Part shown: one piece after another, positions 22,486 to 33,720 of the stretch
Numbering within the stretch: position 1 is the first letter of the stretch
Layout: every line of letters begins with the position of its first letter
Assembly: GCF_030272615.1 (NCBI RefSeq)
Contig: NC_081415.1
Span: forward strand, 508,078,873 to 508,142,872
Reading direction: 5' to 3'
Length of the DNA stretch: 64,000 nt
Source of the DNA: Cryptomeria japonica
Taxonomy: Eukaryota > Streptophyta > Pinopsida > Cupressales > Cupressaceae
Notes under the pieces: generated by a model
Database searches by the model: none
Seen by the model: the letters and a program-made list of their open reading frames with translations, nothing else
Told to the model about the DNA's origin: nothing
Made by a program: the position numbers and the translations under genes

Positions 22486-25400
22486 TGTAATGCCCCGCCA
22501 GGAACCCTAAAGGATTGCAACACTACAAGGCAACTAAAGGGAGAATTTTTTTTTTTTAAAGATTAAGTGAATTAATCATAACTTGCACAATAATAATAAC
22601 ACAAGCGGAAGTCTATCATTGACATCCTAAAGGATTACCAACGAAGATTACTTCTAATTAAAACTACATCTCAATATTAATCCAATTATCCATCTAAATT
22701 AGGGAAAGTCAATTACGATAAAATAACTCAAATTCATAAATTGATTTCCAAAAGATAGATTTAAAGAGTTACAACATATATACTTCCAATGATTCATTTA
22801 TACATAAGATGAAAGATAATTGAAACAACATACATCCAATGATCTTTAAATTACAATATTCCATAAATTACATGGCTTCCATAGAACAATAAAGTACAAA
22901 GGTTACAAAGTTGTTGATACAATGACCACACGGGCCTCAAAGGTACAATATCGAGAACATGAGTTGCTACACGAAGCAAGAACCAAGATACACCGGCGAA
23001 GCCAATCCTTGCATGAAGGTAAGAACAAGATATCCGATGGCAAGTGGCACTACCACCCGACCATGTGATCCCATAATGGAACCACCCCACCGTGCTAGGA
23101 GATAGCAGAAGACCCTCAAGCAAGCAAGATAAGTACAACAATACACATGACTCCGTAGTACACAAGGGACTCAACTCACAAAACACTAGCGACCCTAAAG
23201 AGAGAGTGTCATCACATGACTTAAGATGGTTACCCTAGGTAGGTCTCCATAGGTCCCGGCCCCCATCTTGGGTTATCCTGGTAACCTCTCCTGAACCCCC
23301 GGCTCCATCTAAGCATCATGCAGATCCTACCAACCTTTCGTGAGGACAAGGTGGTAGGTTTGCCATTCCAGGCCTTCCCAAACACCTTGAGCCTATACAA
23401 GCACTCAACCGTGTGCGGGGTACATTATCTTAATTAATTTAATAACTACCCACCCCCTAATCAAATTATTAGGTTATCACTTAATAGCTGACTTTCGAGG
23501 AGTTATCCTGCCATCCACTTCGGGTGCGACCCCCGCCCAAAAGCCACTCTCTCTACTAAGACACTAATTGGATAAGACTCTCTATGAGAACTCTATGGTG
23601 GGGCTGACAACCATATTAATCCAGACATAATACAGGTGAAAGACTCACAGTCACAAACCCAGGGTTGACCATTAGGGACATAACACATAATGGCTCACAT
23701 CCTCAAGGTTTAAACATTGACACCTGACTAAGGGGTAAACATCAACGACATAATGACAATTTTAACAATATTGCAACGACATTTAAACAATTAGACTGCA
23801 AATAGTAAAAACACAAGATCCTACACAAGTAATCTTTCTTTTAAGCAGTCAACAACATAAAATGCTTGCAATAAGGATTTCTGGAATTAAAGAAATCGCA
23901 TCTATTTAACATAAAGAAATGACGAAGTCACATGTCTAATAAGGTTGAATTTGGAACCACATTTAAAATTTTAAACCCCCAACCAGTTGATGATAAAATT
24001 ACAATTTACCCAAATCGACTATAACCAAGTCAACATTTAAATCAAATTAAACAGATATATATAAACTAATATAAAATAATTCCAATATGATACCTATTCA
24101 TTGAATATAATATCATATGATTATATTACATTACTTGTATAAAGAACATTAATATTGAATTTATCCAATTTCACATTTATTCCAAAAGTTAATAATAACT
24201 TTCATATCATTTCTATCTATTTTTCCAAATACAAAAAAAAAAATAGATCTAATCCCTAAATAGAAGTACTATTAATTAACATTAATACCATCATTACTAA
24301 CAAATAACTTTAGCATTATTATTTAATATTAAATAATAACAATATTATTATTATTCTTAAATAACAACACATTATTATTTATTATAAAAAAAATAACTTT
24401 ATTTATTATGTTTTAACAACTATATATTATTATTTTTTTAAACTGAAAAAAAAATATATTAAAAAAAATTTAAACTAAATTCACGTGGGGCCCAAGGCTC
24501 CCACGGCAGCAAGTGCTACTAACCCCAAGTATGAGGAAGCAGCGCTTGCTGCAACCTCATACTTGGAGAAGCAGCGCTGCTGCTAACCCCAAGATGGGGA
24601 AGCAACAAGTGCTGTAGGGAGAGGGTGCGTGGGCTGGGTTGAGCCTAGCTCCCCGCCACCGCCACCGCCCCCAATCTCAAACTAATTTTTTTTTTTTTTA
24701 TAAATTTTTCTCTTTTTTTTCAATCAAATTAAATTTTGTTTTTATAAAACTTCTGGGACAAGAAAGGATACCAAATAGAGATACAGAGATGAAAATTTCT
24801 GTAAAAATAAAAATAACAAACAATCCGCCAGGCAATTTTATTTTTTTTAACAAACATTTAAAACAAATAGATATATTAAATAAGTCACTGGTAATAAAAT
24901 TTTTTACCAGCAATAAAACTTCTGTGACAAAACAGAGGCAAGAAAAATTCACCCAAATCAGCCCAATTCATTCCTAAAATCAAATTGAATGGGAACAAGC
25001 TTGATCTCTATTCCCCAATTGATTTTCTTTGCCCAAACAAGAATGGACAAGAAGAAATTTAACTCATAATTTTTTTTTTTTTAAAACTGGAAATTACCAG
25101 GAACAAACTATTTGTGTAAAAGCTTGGCAAAATTTTGCCAGCATAACTCTACTAAAACACAAAAACAATATCTCAAACTACAAACAGCAAAAGCCATGAA
25201 TTTCTTGCACAAACAAAATGAAGAACATAAATTAAATTATGAAATTACTTGGAGAGTTTGAGTTTGAAATTTGATAACCAAATTGATGAGATTCTTCTTC
25301 AACAATCTCATGGCAAGCAAAGACTCAACACCCAATACTCATAAACCAAACTTTTAACAATAAACAGATAATTGGAAGAAAGCATGGATTTTTAAAAATA

Positions 25401-26598
25401 GACAAGAAGGATTCAACCAACCTCTAGAGTTCCCAAGAAGAAGTTGTGTGCTTCAGCAGAATTCCAAGCTAATTCAAAACCCAAATCCTCCTTTCAAGAA
25501 ATTTTTCTAGAATTTCTTTTTTTTTCCTCCAAACAAGCATATCCTCTCCAAAAATATTTTCAAAGGTAAAAATAGTAAAAAAAAATGTTTTAACCTAATC
25601 TTCTAGGTTGAAATATTTTTCTATTTAAAAACATTAAAATAAAACAATTGACTTTTTTTTTTTTTTTTTCATATTCCTCTAAAAATAAATGAGAATTCTT
25701 CCCTTTTTTTTTTTGAAAGAAAAATACATTTCTCACATATAGAAATTAAATCAACTTTTCAACTAAAATGGAAATCAATAATTTAACTTTATTTTGTATT
25801 TATTAAAAGCAATTAACTTTATTTATTTTACTTCTTCCATTGGATTTAGACATGATTACTTTTCCAAATTAAACAACTATAGATTTAAATCTAATAAATT
25901 AATCAATTAAGCTTGGTTCAAGACATAAAGGCATAATAATGAATAAATTGCTTATACCAACAATGAATGACAACTTAAAATTAAATAAGTAACCGAACCA
26001 CTATGACACGCAAACCGAGGAAAAGCAAAAAGACTCGAAAGTCGAACAAAAGGGATGGACGACCGATAGACGACACTCATAAGAGTAGACTGAGGGTAAG
26101 GACTAGGGTCAACAGCTATCTCCTCCACTTCCATCGGACATATAAGGCACGCTCAGACCTGTGAAGCCAGGTGGAGACGATACCCCATACCTACCCGGTA
26201 CTTGTACCTGCAATATCCTACATCATCGAATCACACATGCATGCATATAAATATAGAATACACGGCACGCACACCGATGAAGGAGAATCGCGATGTTCCC
26301 TGTCTCACCGAAATAAGTGAAAGAAAATCGTCCCCTTGCATCCAATACAATTGCAGACACGCAACATAATATGACGCATCGCCTAGATAAAGTAAGATGT
26401 CAGTACAAAGCAATAATCCATGAAATACTAGAAATCACCAGTACTGAAATACTGAAAATAACTCATGCATCTAATATCCAGATAAACAGGAAATAATATC
26501 AAATACGTCTGAAAAATGTCGAGCAATAAAGTGTCAACTGAATAGTAAACTGCAACATAAAATCAGTCTAATAAGTACGATTGAGAAGGGGTACTATA
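22486..26598 (-). repeat. Left LTR of the palindromic Ty3 element (4113 bp)
   Basis: Reverse complement of 33721-37542. On the minus strand it starts TATAGTACCCC (the T-G start is mutated to T-A) and ends GGCGGGGCATTACA. It includes about 295 bp (24865-25163) missing from the right LTR. It shares landmarks with the other long Ty3 LTRs in the window, such as the CGTCTCCACCTGG and GTGATAACCTAAT phrases. Confidence 0.95.
24485..24680. repeat. GC-rich palindromic cassette in the left Ty3 LTR
   Basis: A GC-rich island inside AT-rich LTR, built from interleaved short inverted motifs: AGCAGCGCTTGCTG, AGCAGCGCTGCTGCT, CAAGTATGAGG and its complement CCTCATACTTGG. The counterpart is at 35342-35540. 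It is flanked by long A/T runs. Confidence 0.8.
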
Positions 26599-26615
26599 TT
26601 GGGACCTCTCTCCTC

Positions 26616-26936
26616 CTAGGAGACCTCTCTCTCTCTCTCCTCTGAAACGTGCTGATGCGACTCCCCAACTTGAGCATGGATGGGCTGCTCACCTTCAGGC
26701 CTAGGGCCTAACCTAGCTAGAACCTCCTGAAACATCTGCCTCAGCTCTTCCCTTTCGAGAACCTGCTCTTCTACATGCGGTGATTCCTGATGCACTGACT
26801 GATCCTGCTCCACACTCACATGAGCGAGTGGTGGCGAAGGACTATGGCGGTCTGAACCTCGACCCCGTCCCCCACCTCTACCTCTATTGCGGCCACCAAC
26901 ACGACCAACTCCCTTAGCTTTCCTAACCATGACCAA
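26616..26936 (-). pseudogene. Ty3 gag N-terminal segment, left arm
   Basis: 106-codon frame starting MVMVRKAKGVGRVGG, then an RG-rich stretch, a P/S-rich stretch and an acidic helix ELRQMFQEVLARLG. This resembles the disordered N-terminus of Ty3 Gag. It reads toward the LTR and stops close to the LTR U3 start, with AGGAGGAGAGAGG, a polypurine-like tract, between. The gag body that should follow it lies on the other strand from 27080. Mirror copy at 33381-33720. Confidence 0.8.
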
Positions 26937-27066
26937 AACTGCAAAAGAGAGAATGGTTCAGATCAATGACAAGGATAAAGCAAGGGAAATCCAAACACTA
27001 AGATCTACACACAAGGTCAAACTGAATGGGCTCACTACAATCCCAGAGTACCCAAAGTTGAAACAT

Positions 27067-27079
27067 GGCTCTGATACAG
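27067..27079 (-). promoter_or_regulatory. Inverted primer-binding site, left arm
   Basis: GGCTCTGATACAG on the plus strand is CTGTATCAGAGCC on the minus strand, a close match to the tRNA-iMet PBS TGGTATCAGAGCC (11 of 13). The leader 26937-27066 runs from here to the gag N-terminus on the minus strand. The gag body begins directly on the other side, on the plus strand. Confidence 0.75.
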
Positions 27080-28365
27080 CTCCCTCAAGTCACATCAAGG
27101 ACCTTTTGAGGACCAACCCTCCCTTCTTCGATGGTCAAGGCACAGGTCTCGAGGCAGAGACTTGGTTGATTAGTTTGGATAAGTGTTTCGCTATGTTCCC
27201 ATATAGTAGCAACACTCGAGCGAGATGTGCGATCATGCGTCTCGATGATTTTGCTTCGATATGGTGGAAGTTAGAGGAGGAGAAAATTGATCTGAGTATC
27301 AACACCGTTTCTTGGGAGATTTTCTTAGAGAGATTCAGAGCACGGTTTCTCTCACTGCAGTGGAGGCAGACTCGGGCAGATGAGTTCTATGCATTGCGGC
27401 AGTTTGGTATGTCTGTTGACCAGTTCGAGCATAGATTCTATGAGCTGAAACAGTATGCCGGGATTGGCAACGATGAGGCTATGCTTTTACAACATTTATT
27501 GAGAGGCCTTAATGATCGCATTAGTGGAGGGGTTAGAGTTTTTGAGCCAGCTTCAGTGGAGATAGCGGTGGCAAAAGCCAGATTGGTTGAGCAGAACCTC
27601 ATCCGTGCGCATAGTGGACAGTAAGGAGTTCAAATAGGGAGTGTCCCTTTCAGTGGGAACAGAGCTCGTGGGAATCAGTTTCAGTCAGCGGCACCATTCA
27701 GGACTCCTCAAGCACCCGCTAAGGGTGGACAGCAGCAGCAACAACAGCAGAAACCGAAACAGTCTCAGAGCCAGCATGGTGGCAACCCTCATCATAGAAG
27801 GAACAGGAACTTGTAGAGGAGCAAACAGGGTTTTCCAGGACAGTCTTCTCAGAGTGCATCTCAGGCCCCTAGCAGGGGAAACTTTCAGCAGTCCAGTGGG
27901 CCGACTGGAGGTAGAGGACCAGGTAGAGGAGCTTGCTACCCTTGTGGGCAGTTTGGTCATATAGTCGTGCAGTGTCCTCAGCGTTCCCACCAGACGGGGA
28001 GTCAGAGGCCAGCTGCATCAAAGCCTACAGTAGGGGATGCTGGTAGATCCCATAGAGTGTTTGCAGCGGTTGATGACCGCCAGGCTGAGCATCAGGGGAC
28101 AGTTATTGAGGCCGCAGGTGTGTTGTGTGATATCCCTATCTCAGTGCTTTTTGACTCCGGTGCATCGGATTCTTTTATTTCTTCGTCCATTGTGGAGCGG
28201 TGTGGAGTCGCGTCTACTAAGCAGGCGGATAGGTGGCAAGTAGAGTTGGCTATCGGGGTGCGCGTGTTCGTAGATGCCTTTGTTCCTAGTTGTGAGTTGG
28301 ATCTAGGTCCCTTTGTGACTTCTGTTAACCTTCGTGTCATTCCTTTGGGATCCTATGGAGTAGTG
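27080..28365 (+). pseudogene. Ty3 gag body and protease, tandem copy 1
   Basis: Gag capsid region (DLLRTNPPFFDG, AETWLISLD, CAIMRLDDFASIWW, VDQFEHRFYELKQY) runs to a TAA at 27622-27624 (TCA in the right-arm copy). It is followed in the same register by a Q-rich linker, a second stop (TAG at 27814), a CCHC knuckle (CYPCGQFGHIVVQC) and the retropepsin motif LFDSGASDSF. Gag packages RNA and the protease matures Gag-Pol. The frame then runs into copy 2 out of phase, ending a few codons past GSYGVV. Confidence 0.9.
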
Positions 28366-30725
28366 TTTCGCTATGTTCCCATATAGTAGCAACACTCGAG
28401 CGAGATGTGCGATCATGCGTCTCGATGATTTTGCTTCGATATGGTGGAAGTTAGAGGAGGAGAAAATTGATCTGAGTATCAACACCGTTTCTTGGGAGAT
28501 TTTCTTAGAGAGATCCAGAGCACGGTTTCTCTCACTGCAGTGGAGGCAGACTCGGGCAGATGAGTTCTATGCATTGCGGCAGTTTGGTATGTCTGTTGAC
28601 CAGTTCGAGCATAGATTCTATGAGCTGAAACAGTATGCCGGGATTGGCAACGATGAGGCTATGCTTGTACAACATTTATTGAGAGGCCTTAATGATCGCA
28701 TTAGTGGAGGGGTTAGAGTTTTTGAGCCAGCTTCAGTGGAGATAGCGGTGGCAAAAGCCAGATTGGTTGAGCAGAACCTCATCCGTGCGCATAGTGGACA
28801 GTAAGGAGTTCAAATAGGGAGTGTCCCTTTCAGTGGGAACAGAGCTCGTGGGAATCAGTCCCAGTCAGCGGCACCATTCAGGATTCCTCAGGCACCCGCT
28901 AAGGGTGGACAGCAGCAGCAACAACAGCAGAAACCGAAACAGTCTCAGAGCCAGCATGGTGGCAACCCTCATCATAGAAGGAACAGGAACTTGCAGAGGA
29001 GCAAACAGGGTTTTCCAGGACAGTCTTCTCAGAGTGCATCTCAGGCCCCTAGCAGGGGAAACTTTCAGCAGTCCAGTGGGCCGACTGGAGGTAGAGGACC
29101 AGGTAGAGGAGCTTGCTACTCTTGTGGGCAGTTTGGTCATATAGTCGTGCAGTGTCCTCAGCGTTCCCACCAGACGGGGAGTTAGAGGCCAGCTGCATCA
29201 AAGCCTATAGTAGGGGATGCTGGTAGATCCCATAGAGTGTTTGCAGCGGTTGATGACCGCCAGGCTGAGCATCAGGGGACAGTTATTGAGGCCGCAGGTG
29301 TGTTGTGTGATATCCCTATCTCAGTGCTTTTTGACTCCGGTGCATCGGATTCTTTTATTTCTTCGTCCTTTGTGGAGCGGTGTGGACTCGCGTCTGCTAA
29401 GCAGGCGGATAGGTGGCAAGTAGAGTTGGCTATCGGGGTGCGCGTGTTCGTAGATGCCTTTGTTCCTAGTTGTGAGTTGGATCTAGGTCCCTTTGTGACT
29501 TCTGTTGACCTTCGTGTCATTCCTTTGGGATCCTATGGAGTAGTGTTTCGCTATGTTCCCATATAGTAGTAACACTCGAGCGAGATGTGCGATCATGCAT
29601 CTCGATGATTTTGCTTCGATATGGTGGAAGTTAGAGGAGGAGAAAATTGATCTGAGTATCAACACCGTTTCTTGGGAGATTTTCTTAGAGAGATTCAGAG
29701 CACGATTTCTCTCACCGCAGTGGAGGCAGACTCGGGCAGATGAGTTCTATGCATTGCGGCAGTTTGGTATGTCTGTTGACCAGTTCGAGCATAGATTCTA
29801 TGAGCTGAAACAGTATGCCGGGATTGGCAACGATGAGGCTATGCTTGTACAACATTTATTGAGAGGCCTTAATGATCGCATTAGTGGAGGGGTTAGAGTT
29901 TTTGAGCCAGCTTCAGTGGAGATAGCAGTGGCAAAAGCCAGATTGGTTGAGCAGAACCTCATCCGTGCGCATAGTGGACAGTAAGGAGTTCAAATAGGGA
30001 GTGTCCCTTTCAGTGGGAACAGAGCTCGTGGGAATCAGTCTCAGTCAGCGGCACCATTCAGGACTCCTCAGGCACCCGCTAAGGGTGGACAGCAGCAGCA
30101 ACAACAGCAGAAACCGAAACAGTCTCAGAGCCAGCATGGTGGCAACCCTCATCATAGAAGGAACAGGAACTTGTAGAGGAGCAAACAGGGTTTTCCAGGA
30201 CAGTCTTCTCAGAGTGCATCTCAGGCCCCTAGCAGGGGAAACTTTCAGCAGTCCAGTGGGCCGACTGGAGGTAGAGGACCAGGTAGAGGAGCTTGCTACT
30301 CTTGTGGGCAGTTTGGTCATATAGTCGTGCAGTGTCCTCAGCGTTGCCACCAGACGGGGAGTCAGAGGTCAGCTGCATCAAAGCCTACAGTAGGGGATGC
30401 TGGTAGATCCCATAGAGTGTTTGCAGCGGTTGATGACCGCCAGGCTGAGCATCAGGGGACAGTTATTGAGGCCGCAGGTGTGTTGTGTGATATCCCTATC
30501 TCAGTGCTTTTTGACTCCGGTGCATCGGATTCTTTTATTTCTTCGTCCATTGTGGAGCGGTGTGGACTCGCGTCTGCTAAGCAGGCGGATAGGTGGCAAG
30601 TAGAGTTGGCTATCGAGGTGCGCGTGTTCGTAGATGCCTTTGTTCTTAGTTGTGAGTTGGATCTAGGTCCCTTTGTGACTTCTGTTGACCTTCGTGTCAT
30701 TCCTTTGGGATCTTATGGAGTAGTG
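27186..30725 (+). repeat. Triple tandem array of a 1180-bp gag-protease unit
   Basis: Units 27186-28365, 28366-29545 and 29546-30725 have identical length and only scattered substitutions. Each junction joins TATGGAGTAGTGTT (protease) to TTCGCTATG (gag). The words TAGTGTT and AAGTGTTT at the parental sites share AGTGTT, a 6-bp microhomology. Because 1180 is not a multiple of 3, each downstream unit is shifted by one base and cannot form a fused protein. Confidence 0.97.
28366..29545 (+). pseudogene. Ty3 gag-protease, tandem copy 2
   Basis: Second unit. It keeps the early TAA after AHSGQ, but has CAG where copies 1 and 3 have TAG (28994). It also has its own stop, TAG replacing CAG, after HQTGS (about 29182). 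The zinc knuckle reads CYSCGQFGHIVVQC and the protease LFDSGASDSF is present. Confidence 0.9.
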
Positions 30726-30805
30726 TTGGGGATGGATTGGTTATCATCTCACAATGCTCAGGTGGACTGTCGTCAGAAGACAGTAGAGTGTTTAGATGAC
30801 CATAG
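29546..30805 (+). pseudogene. Ty3 gag-protease, tandem copy 3, continuing past the unit
   Basis: Third unit. It has the same early TAA and the TAG at 30174 that copy 1 has. Unlike the first two, it continues past the unit end into LGMDWLSSHNAQVDC, the normal protease C-terminus, and stops being gag-pol-like at about 30800. There it meets integrase sequence on the opposite strand, which is the centre of the inverted structure. Confidence 0.9.
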
Positions 30806-31636
30806 ACTCGGTGGCAAGGCAAGACGGTAGGCAACAGGTCCTATCCTCTCAAGGATCTCAAATGGGCCAACAAAACGAGGCACCAACTTAGAACCCTTTC
30901 CATAACGGATCAGACTCTTTCGCGGATGCACTCTTAAGAAAATACGGTCGCCAACAGAAAACTGACGATCTACCCTGTGAGCATCTGCATACTCCTTCTG
31001 CCTATTTTGTGCAGCTACCGAATGCTCACGAATCCACTCTACCTGCTGCTCCATCTCTCGAAGAATATCCGGTCCTATAAGCGCCCTGTCCTCTAATCGA
31101 TCCCAACTCAACGGAGTACGGCAAGGACGACCATACAATGCCTGAAAGGGAGACATACCTATGGAGCTATGATATCCATTGTTATAAGCAAACTCCATTA
31201 GATAAATATAATCCTCCCAACGCGACTACTGGTCCATAACATAAATGCGAAGCATGTCCTTTAAAACCTGATTCACACGCTCAGTTTGACCATCTGTCTC
31301 TGGGTGATAAGCTGAACTGAAATTCAACTGAGTCCCCAAAGCACGCTGAAGTGAGGTCCACAATGCTGAGGTAAAGACTGGATCTCTATCAGAGATTATC
31401 CGCCTCGGAATCCCATGCAATCTCACCACATCTTCCAAGAAGACACGAGCCACCACTGCTACTGTATAGGAAGCTCGGATAGGAACAAAATGAGCAACCT
31501 TCGTCAACCTGTCAACAATGACCATGATGGCATCATGACGACGTGAAGAAATAGGCAACCCAATAATGAAATCGATGGAAATGATGTCCCATTTCCACTA
31601 CGGTACTATATTAGGCTGTAAAAGCCCTGCTGGGTG
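30806..31636 (-). pseudogene. Ty3 integrase core and C-terminus, broken
   Basis: Minus-strand frames give the integrase catalytic core: WDIISIDFIIGLP (first D), IISDRDPVFTS (second D) and HPETDGQTERVNQ (E). The C-terminal GPY/F-like part follows: RFVGPFEILERIGPVAYRLALPP. Two in-frame TAG stops replace tryptophans (before KWDII and after YVMDQ). The family inserts cDNA into the genome. The sequence stops before any chromodomain because it meets the opposite-strand protease at about 30800. Confidence 0.92.
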
Positions 31637-33430
31637 CTAATGCTTCGCCTTCACTCGCTGACATTCCAAACACTTCGACACAAAATCAGCAATGTCACGT
31701 TTCATGCCAGCCCAATGATAAATCTGTCTAAGATCTGCATGCATCTTCTTGACACCTGGATGTGCCGAATAAGGTGCACGATGGGCCTCAGTCATGATCA
31801 AAGTGCGAAGACCCTCCAAAGGAGGTACGTAGATCCGTCCAAGATGACGTAGAAGGCCATCCGCCTCAAGACTATACCCAGAAAATCTACCCTCTAAAGG
31901 CCTTCCGGACTCCAACACGGGTCTAACATCCGGATACCAATCCATCCCCAACACTACTCCATAGGATCCCAAAGGAATGACACGAAGGTCAACAGAAGTC
32001 ACAAAGGGACCTAGATCCAACTCACAACTAGGAACAAAGGCATCTACGAACACGCGCACCCCGATAGCCAACTCTACTTGCCACCTATCCGCCTGCTTAG
32101 CAGACGCGAGTCCACACCGCTCCACAATGGACGAAGAAATAAAAGAATCCGATGCACCGGAGTCAAAAAGCACTGAGATAGGGATATCACACAACACACC
32201 TGCGGCCTCAATAACTGTCCCCTGATGCTCAGCCTGGCGGTCATCAACCGCTGCAAATACTCTATGGGATCTACCAGCATCCCCTACTGTAGGCTTTGAT
32301 GCAGCTGGCCTCTGACTCCCCATCTGGTGGGAATGCTGAGGACACTGCACGACTATATGACCAAACTGCCCACAAGAGTAGCAAGCTCCTCTACCTGGTC
32401 CTCTACCTCCAGTCGGCCCACTGGACTGCTGAAAGTTTCCCCTGCTAGGGGCCTGAGATGCACTCTGAGAAGACTGTCCTGGAAAACCCTGTTTGCTCCT
32501 CTGCCAGTTCCTGTTCCTTCTATGATGAGGGTTGCCACCTTGCTGGCCCTGAGACTGTTTCGGTTTCTGCTGTTGTTGCTGCTGCTGTCCACCCTTAGCG
32601 GGTGCCTGAGGAGTCCTGAATGGTGCCGCGGACTGGGACTGATTCCCACGAGCTCTGTTCCCACTGAAAGGGATACTCCCTATTTGAACTCCTGACTGTC
32701 CACTATGTGCACGGATGAGGCTCTGCTCAACCAATCTGGCTTTCGCCACCGCTATCTCCACTGAAGCTGGCTCAAAAACTCTAACCCCTCCACTAATGCG
32801 ATCATTAAAGCCTCTCAATAAATGTTGTACAAGCATAGCCTCATCGTTGCCAATCCCGACATACTGTTTCAGCTCATAGAATCTATGCTCGAACTGGTCA
32901 ACAGACATACCAAACTGCCGCAATGCATAGAACTCATCTGCCTGAGTCTGCCTCCACTGCGGTGAGAGAAACCGTGCTCTGAATCTCTCTAAGAAAATCT
33001 CCCAAGAAACGGTGTTGATACTCAGATCAATTTTCTCCTCCTCTAACTTCCACCATATCGAAGCAAAATCATCGAGACGCATGATCACACATCTCGTTCG
33101 GGTGTTGCTACTATATGGGAACATAGCGAAACATCTATCCAAACTAATCAACCAAGTCTCTGCCTCGAGACCTGTGCCTCGACCATCGAAGAAGGGAGGG
33201 TTGGTCCTCAAAAGGTCCTTGATGTGACTCGAGGGAGCTGTATCAGAGCCATGTTTCAACTTTGGGTACTCTGGGATTGTAGTGAGCCCATTCAGTTTGA
33301 CCTTGTGTGTAGATCTTAGTGTTTGGATTTCCCTTGCTTTATCCTTGTCATTGATCTGAACCATTCTCTCTTTTGCAGTTTTGGTCATGGTTAGGAAAGC
33401 TAAGGGAGTTGGCCGTGTTGGTGGCCACAA
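31637..33430 (-). CDS. Ty3 gag-protease-integrase-finger fusion ORF (RT deleted)
   Basis: An open frame of 597 codons. Residues 1-65 read through the antisense of the gag N-terminus, leader and PBS, so true gag-like sequence begins near residue 66 (SSHIKDLLRTNPPFFDG). Capsid region is about 70-245, a Q-rich linker with QQQQQQQ near 282-288, a CCHC knuckle at 350-363 (C350, C353, H358, C363), and retropepsin DSGA at 423-426. At W498/Y499 the frame jumps from protease to the region just before integrase and ends with the integrase zinc finger (H550, H557, C587, C590). RT and RNase H, which normally lie between, are missing. The deletion is in frame and this arm lacks the stops seen in the left arm. 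Whether it is expressed is unknown. Confidence 0.85.
   Translation of the reverse strand: MWPPTRPTPLAFLTMTKTAKERMVQINDKDKAREIQTLRSTHKVKLNGLTTIPEYPKLKHGSDTAPSSHIKDLLRTNPPFFDGRGTGLEAETWLISLDRCFAMFPYSSNTRTRCVIMRLDDFASIWWKLEEEKIDLSINTVSWEIFLERFRARFLSPQWRQTQADEFYALRQFGMSVDQFEHRFYELKQYVGIGNDEAMLVQHLLRGFNDRISGGVRVFEPASVEIAVAKARLVEQSLIRAHSGQSGVQIGSIPFSGNRARGNQSQSAAPFRTPQAPAKGGQQQQQQQKPKQSQGQQGGNPHHRRNRNWQRSKQGFPGQSSQSASQAPSRGNFQQSSGPTGGRGPGRGACYSCGQFGHIVVQCPQHSHQMGSQRPAASKPTVGDAGRSHRVFAAVDDRQAEHQGTVIEAAGVLCDIPISVLFDSGASDSFISSSIVERCGLASAKQADRWQVELAIGVRVFVDAFVPSCELDLGPFVTSVDLRVIPLGSYGVVLGMDWYPDVRPVLESGRPLEGRFSGYSLEADGLLRHLGRIYVPPLEGLRTLIMTEAHRAPYSAHPGVKKMHADLRQIYHWAGMKRDIADFVSKCLECQRVKAKH
33239..33250 (+). 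promoter_or_regulatory. Primer-binding site, right arm
   Basis: TGTATCAGAGCC, close to the tRNA-iMet PBS. It faces the right LTR and is followed by a leader (33251-33380) resembling the leader after the LTR at 56069-60080 (both have GAGCC, then a GTT..CAA word, then CTGGGAT). To its left is gag body on the opposite strand rather than an LTR. Confidence 0.8.
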
Positions 33431-33720
33431 TAGAGGTAGAGGTGGGGGACGGGGTCGAGGTTCAGAACGCCATAGTCCTTCGCCACCACTCGCTCATGTG
33501 AGTGTGGAGCAGGATCAGTCAGTGCATCAGGAATCACGACATGTAGAAGAGCAGGTTCCCGAAAGGGAAGAGCTGAGGCAGATGTTTCAGGAGGTTCTAG
33601 CTAGGTTAGGCCCTAGGCCTGAAGGTGAGCAGCCCATCCATGCTCAAGTTGGGGAGTTGCATCAGCACGTTGCAGAGGAGATAGAGAGAGAGAGGTCTCC
33701 TAGGAGGAGAGAGGTCCCAA
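33381..33720 (+). pseudogene. Ty3 gag N-terminal segment, right arm
   Basis: Mirror copy of 26616-26936: MVMVRKAKG start, RG-rich region, ELRQMFQEVLARLG helix. The frame runs to a stop overlapping the first bases of the LTR (VPM then TAG formed by TGTAG). AGGAGGAGAGAGG next to the LTR may have served as a polypurine tract. It differs from the left copy at several residues, so the two arms have diverged by a few percent or come from different parents. Confidence 0.8.

Noticed and set aside
27685-29170. 101-codon minus-strand frames repeated at 1180-bp spacing
   Set aside because: Shadows of the gag Q-rich linker and zinc-knuckle region on the opposite strand.
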